From contig PLET01000041.1 of NCBI GenBank assembly GCA_003137095.1, positions 39,274 through 101,310 on the forward strand: DNA of 62,037 bases, written 5' to 3'. This DNA is from Gammaproteobacteria bacterium (GTDB lineage: Bacteria > Pseudomonadota > Gammaproteobacteria > Steroidobacterales > Steroidobacteraceae). Shown here in pieces: positions 60,546 through 62,037 of the stretch. Under the pieces are notes generated by a model, which ran no database searches, was not told where the DNA came from, and saw nothing but the letters and a program-made list of their open reading frames with translations. Positions within the stretch are counted from its first letter, which is position 1. Every line of letters starts with the position of its first letter. A program made the translations under genes and the position numbers.

Positions 60546-62020
60546 CAAGGCGCCGCCGGTGTCGCAAGCCCCGGCGCCTGCGGCAGCGATTCCCAACCGC
60601 CGCCGAGCGCCTTGTACAGTGCGACCAGATCGACGATGACCGCCTGATCACTCAGCGCCAATTGGTCCTCGGAGGTGTACAGCGATCGCCGCGCATCGAG
60701 GACGTCCAGAAAATTCACCCGTCCGTACCGGTACATGCTGTCGGCCAGATCGAGCGAGCGGCGGTCATCGGCCACGGCATCGGTGAGTGCCCGGTGACGA
60801 TTTTGTTCCTGCGCGTAGGCGACGATGGCGTTCTCGGCCTCCTGCAGGGACATCAGCACGGTTTTTTGATACGCCGCCAGCGCCGCCTCCTGGACGGCGG
60901 TTTGCGCGCGCACCTGCGCGCGAACACGGCCGAATTCCAGGGCGTTCCATTGCACATTCGGACCGATCGACCAGAATCGGCTGCCGGGCTCGAACCAATT
61001 GCCGACGCTGACGCTTTCCGCGCCAGCATCGCCGGTGAGGGAGATTTTGGGAAACCATTCCGACTTGGCCACCCCGATGCGCGCGGTCTCCGCAGCGAGC
61101 TGGCGCTCGGCGCGGCGCACATCCGGGCGGCGCCGCAACAAATCGGATGGCAATCCGATCGGCACCTCCGGAGGAGCGGCCGGCACGCCGGCGGATGCCG
61201 ACAGTTCGCCCACGAGCTCGCCGGGCTGCCGTGCCAACAATACCGCGAGCGCATACATGGCCGCGCGCTCCGCGGTTTCGAGCGGTGGGATCGCCGCCAT
61301 GACATCCGCAAGCAGCGCCGCGGTCCGCGAGACGTCCAGATCGGTGTCCATGCCGCCCTGCAGGCGCGCACGGGTGAGATCCAGCGCCTCCCGCTGGAGG
61401 TCCAGGTTGCGGCGCGCGATGCCCAATCGGCGCTGGGCGCCGCGCAGCTCCACGTAGTTTCGCGCGACCTCGGCCGACAAGCTCACCAGCGCATCATTGC
61501 GTGCCTCGATCGCTCCCTGCCAATCCGCCGTGGCGGCCTCGAGCGCGCGGCGCTTGCCGCCGAACAGATCGATTTCCCACGAGGCATCGAAGCCCACTTG
61601 ATACACGCTGTATTCGAACGAGAAGTCGGGCGGCAGCGGCAGCGCTCCGAGAAGTGGTTGGTTCTTGCTCTGCCGGGCGCGGGCGGCGGAGGCAGAGGCG
61701 TCAACCACGGGCGCGAAGTCGGCCGCACTGCCTCCGCGGATGGCCCGGGCTTGGCGCATCCGGGCCTCCGCCACGCGTAGGTCAAGATTCGCCTGTACCG
61801 CGCGTCCGATCAGCGAGTCGAGTTCGCTGTCGTTGAACGAGGCCCACCAGGATTTCGGCGGTGGGGCCCGGTCCGAAAGGCCTTGGGCCACCGGCGAGTT
61901 CCATGCGGCCGGCGACGTCCCGGGAGCCGCATGATAGTCCGGACCGACGGCGCACCCGGCGATGCCCGCCGTGCCGGCCAGCACCGCGCTTCTGATTACT
62001 TGCAGCCAGGACATCATCAT
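60545..62020 (-). CDS. NodT-family outer-membrane efflux lipoprotein
   Basis: TolC-like exit duct for the tripartite pump, 491 aa. The signal has a lipobox (GIAGC) followed by AVGPDYHAAP, the NodT start. It is made of two repeated outer-membrane-efflux domains, with WWASFNDSELDSLI, NLDLRVAEARMRQARA, SWEIDLFGGKRR and later YRYGRVNFLDVLDARRSLY. ATG 62020 follows AAGGGG with a 7-nt spacer. A TAG immediately before this ribosome site at the window edge is likely the stop of the upstream membrane-fusion (HlyD) gene, which lies outside the window. Confidence 0.95.
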   Translation of the reverse strand: MMMSWLQVIRSAVLAGTAGIAGCAVGPDYHAAPGTSPAAWNSPVAQGLSDRAPPPKSWWASFNDSELDSLIGRAVQANLDLRVAEARMRQARAIRGGSAADFAPVVDASASAARARQSKNQPLLGALPLPPDFSFEYSVYQVGFDASWEIDLFGGKRRALEAATADWQGAIEARNDALVSLSAEVARNYVELRGAQRRLGIARRNLDLQREALDLTRARLQGGMDTDLDVSRTAALLADVMAAIPPLETAERAAMYALAVLLARQPGELVGELSASAGVPAAPPEVPIGLPSDLLRRRPDVRRAERQLAAETARIGVAKSEWFPKISLTGDAGAESVSVGNWFEPGSRFWSIGPNVQWNALEFGRVRAQVRAQTAVQEAALAAYQKTVLMSLQEAENAIVAYAQEQNRHRALTDAVADDRRSLDLADSMYRYGRVNFLDVLDARRSLYTSEDQLALSDQAVIVDLVALYKALGGGWESLPQAPGLATPAAP

Positions 62021-62037
62021 TGCGGCGCCCCTTCTAG

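Noticed and set aside
1..62037. CRISPR arrays, insertion sequences, tRNA or rRNA genes
   Set aside because: I looked for regular direct repeats, transposase motifs, clover-leaf arms and rRNA-like blocks and saw none that held up by eye; a tRNAscan or covariance search could still find a weak RNA.

Overview
The window is about 62 kb of GC-rich chromosomal DNA from a Gram-negative bacterium. The outer-membrane evidence is a TonB-dependent receptor, a NodT-type efflux lipoprotein, an OmpA lipoprotein and many cleavable signal peptides. The gene set (kdp, sthA, zwf, fhs, a TonB receptor/flavin halogenase/LacI carbohydrate locus, S53 and S9 peptidases) fits a gammaproteobacterium of the Xanthomonadales/Steroidobacter kind; that placement is inference. 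I see no rRNA, tRNA, insertion sequence, integrase or CRISPR array. Genes are packed in short operons with many 1-8 bp overlaps, and several genes appear to start with GTG or TTG.

Region 1 (1-3040, minus strand): kdpFAB, cut by the left edge inside kdpB. A 30-codon membrane ORF precedes kdpF, and an 11-bp-spaced direct repeat upstream may be a KdpE site. Region 2 (3035-10274, minus): a GH2 exo-glycosidase, a sialate O-acetylesterase, an orphan ModA-type binding protein and a threonine aldolase, closely packed or overlapping. Region 3 (10764-22206): a carbohydrate-use locus with a TonB receptor, a tryptophan-halogenase-like flavoprotein and an AGE-family epimerase on plus, a LacI regulator and GH3 glucosidase on minus, and a sodium/sugar symporter on plus. 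Two AGCGCT-centred sites look like LacI operators. Together regions 2 and 3 would bind an oligosaccharide at the cell surface, trim and deacetylate it in the periplasm, import the sugar and isomerise it.

Region 4 (22271-28911, plus): transhydrogenase sthA, a prolyl oligopeptidase, two secreted AhpD/CMD-like paralogues and formate-THF ligase fhs. Region 5 (28914-38950): an S53 peptidase and a cytochrome-c/propeller protein, a DUF4331 protein with a small lipoprotein, a secreted phosphodiesterase, a GMC oxidoreductase with a small signal-bearing partner, and a GT32 glycosyltransferase. Region 6 (39281-43130): a secreted caspase overlapping an OmpA-family lipoprotein, then zwf.

Region 7 (43158-50220, minus): a large cytoplasmic discoidin/(alpha/alpha)6-barrel protein, an SbmA/YddA-like ABC protein with a degenerate ATPase domain, and a CocE-type hydrolase that lacks its nucleophile serine. 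A 60-bp AT-rich island lies upstream. Region 8 (50436-55215): a MoxR ATPase, a VWA protein carrying an HExxH motif and a small membrane protein, with two head-to-head paralogous membrane proteins of unknown family. This is the best candidate for an undescribed system. Region 9 (55216-62037, minus): an MFS exporter and a Ybh-like ABC efflux operon (outer-membrane factor, fused double ATPase, two permeases) whose membrane-fusion gene probably lies just beyond the right edge.
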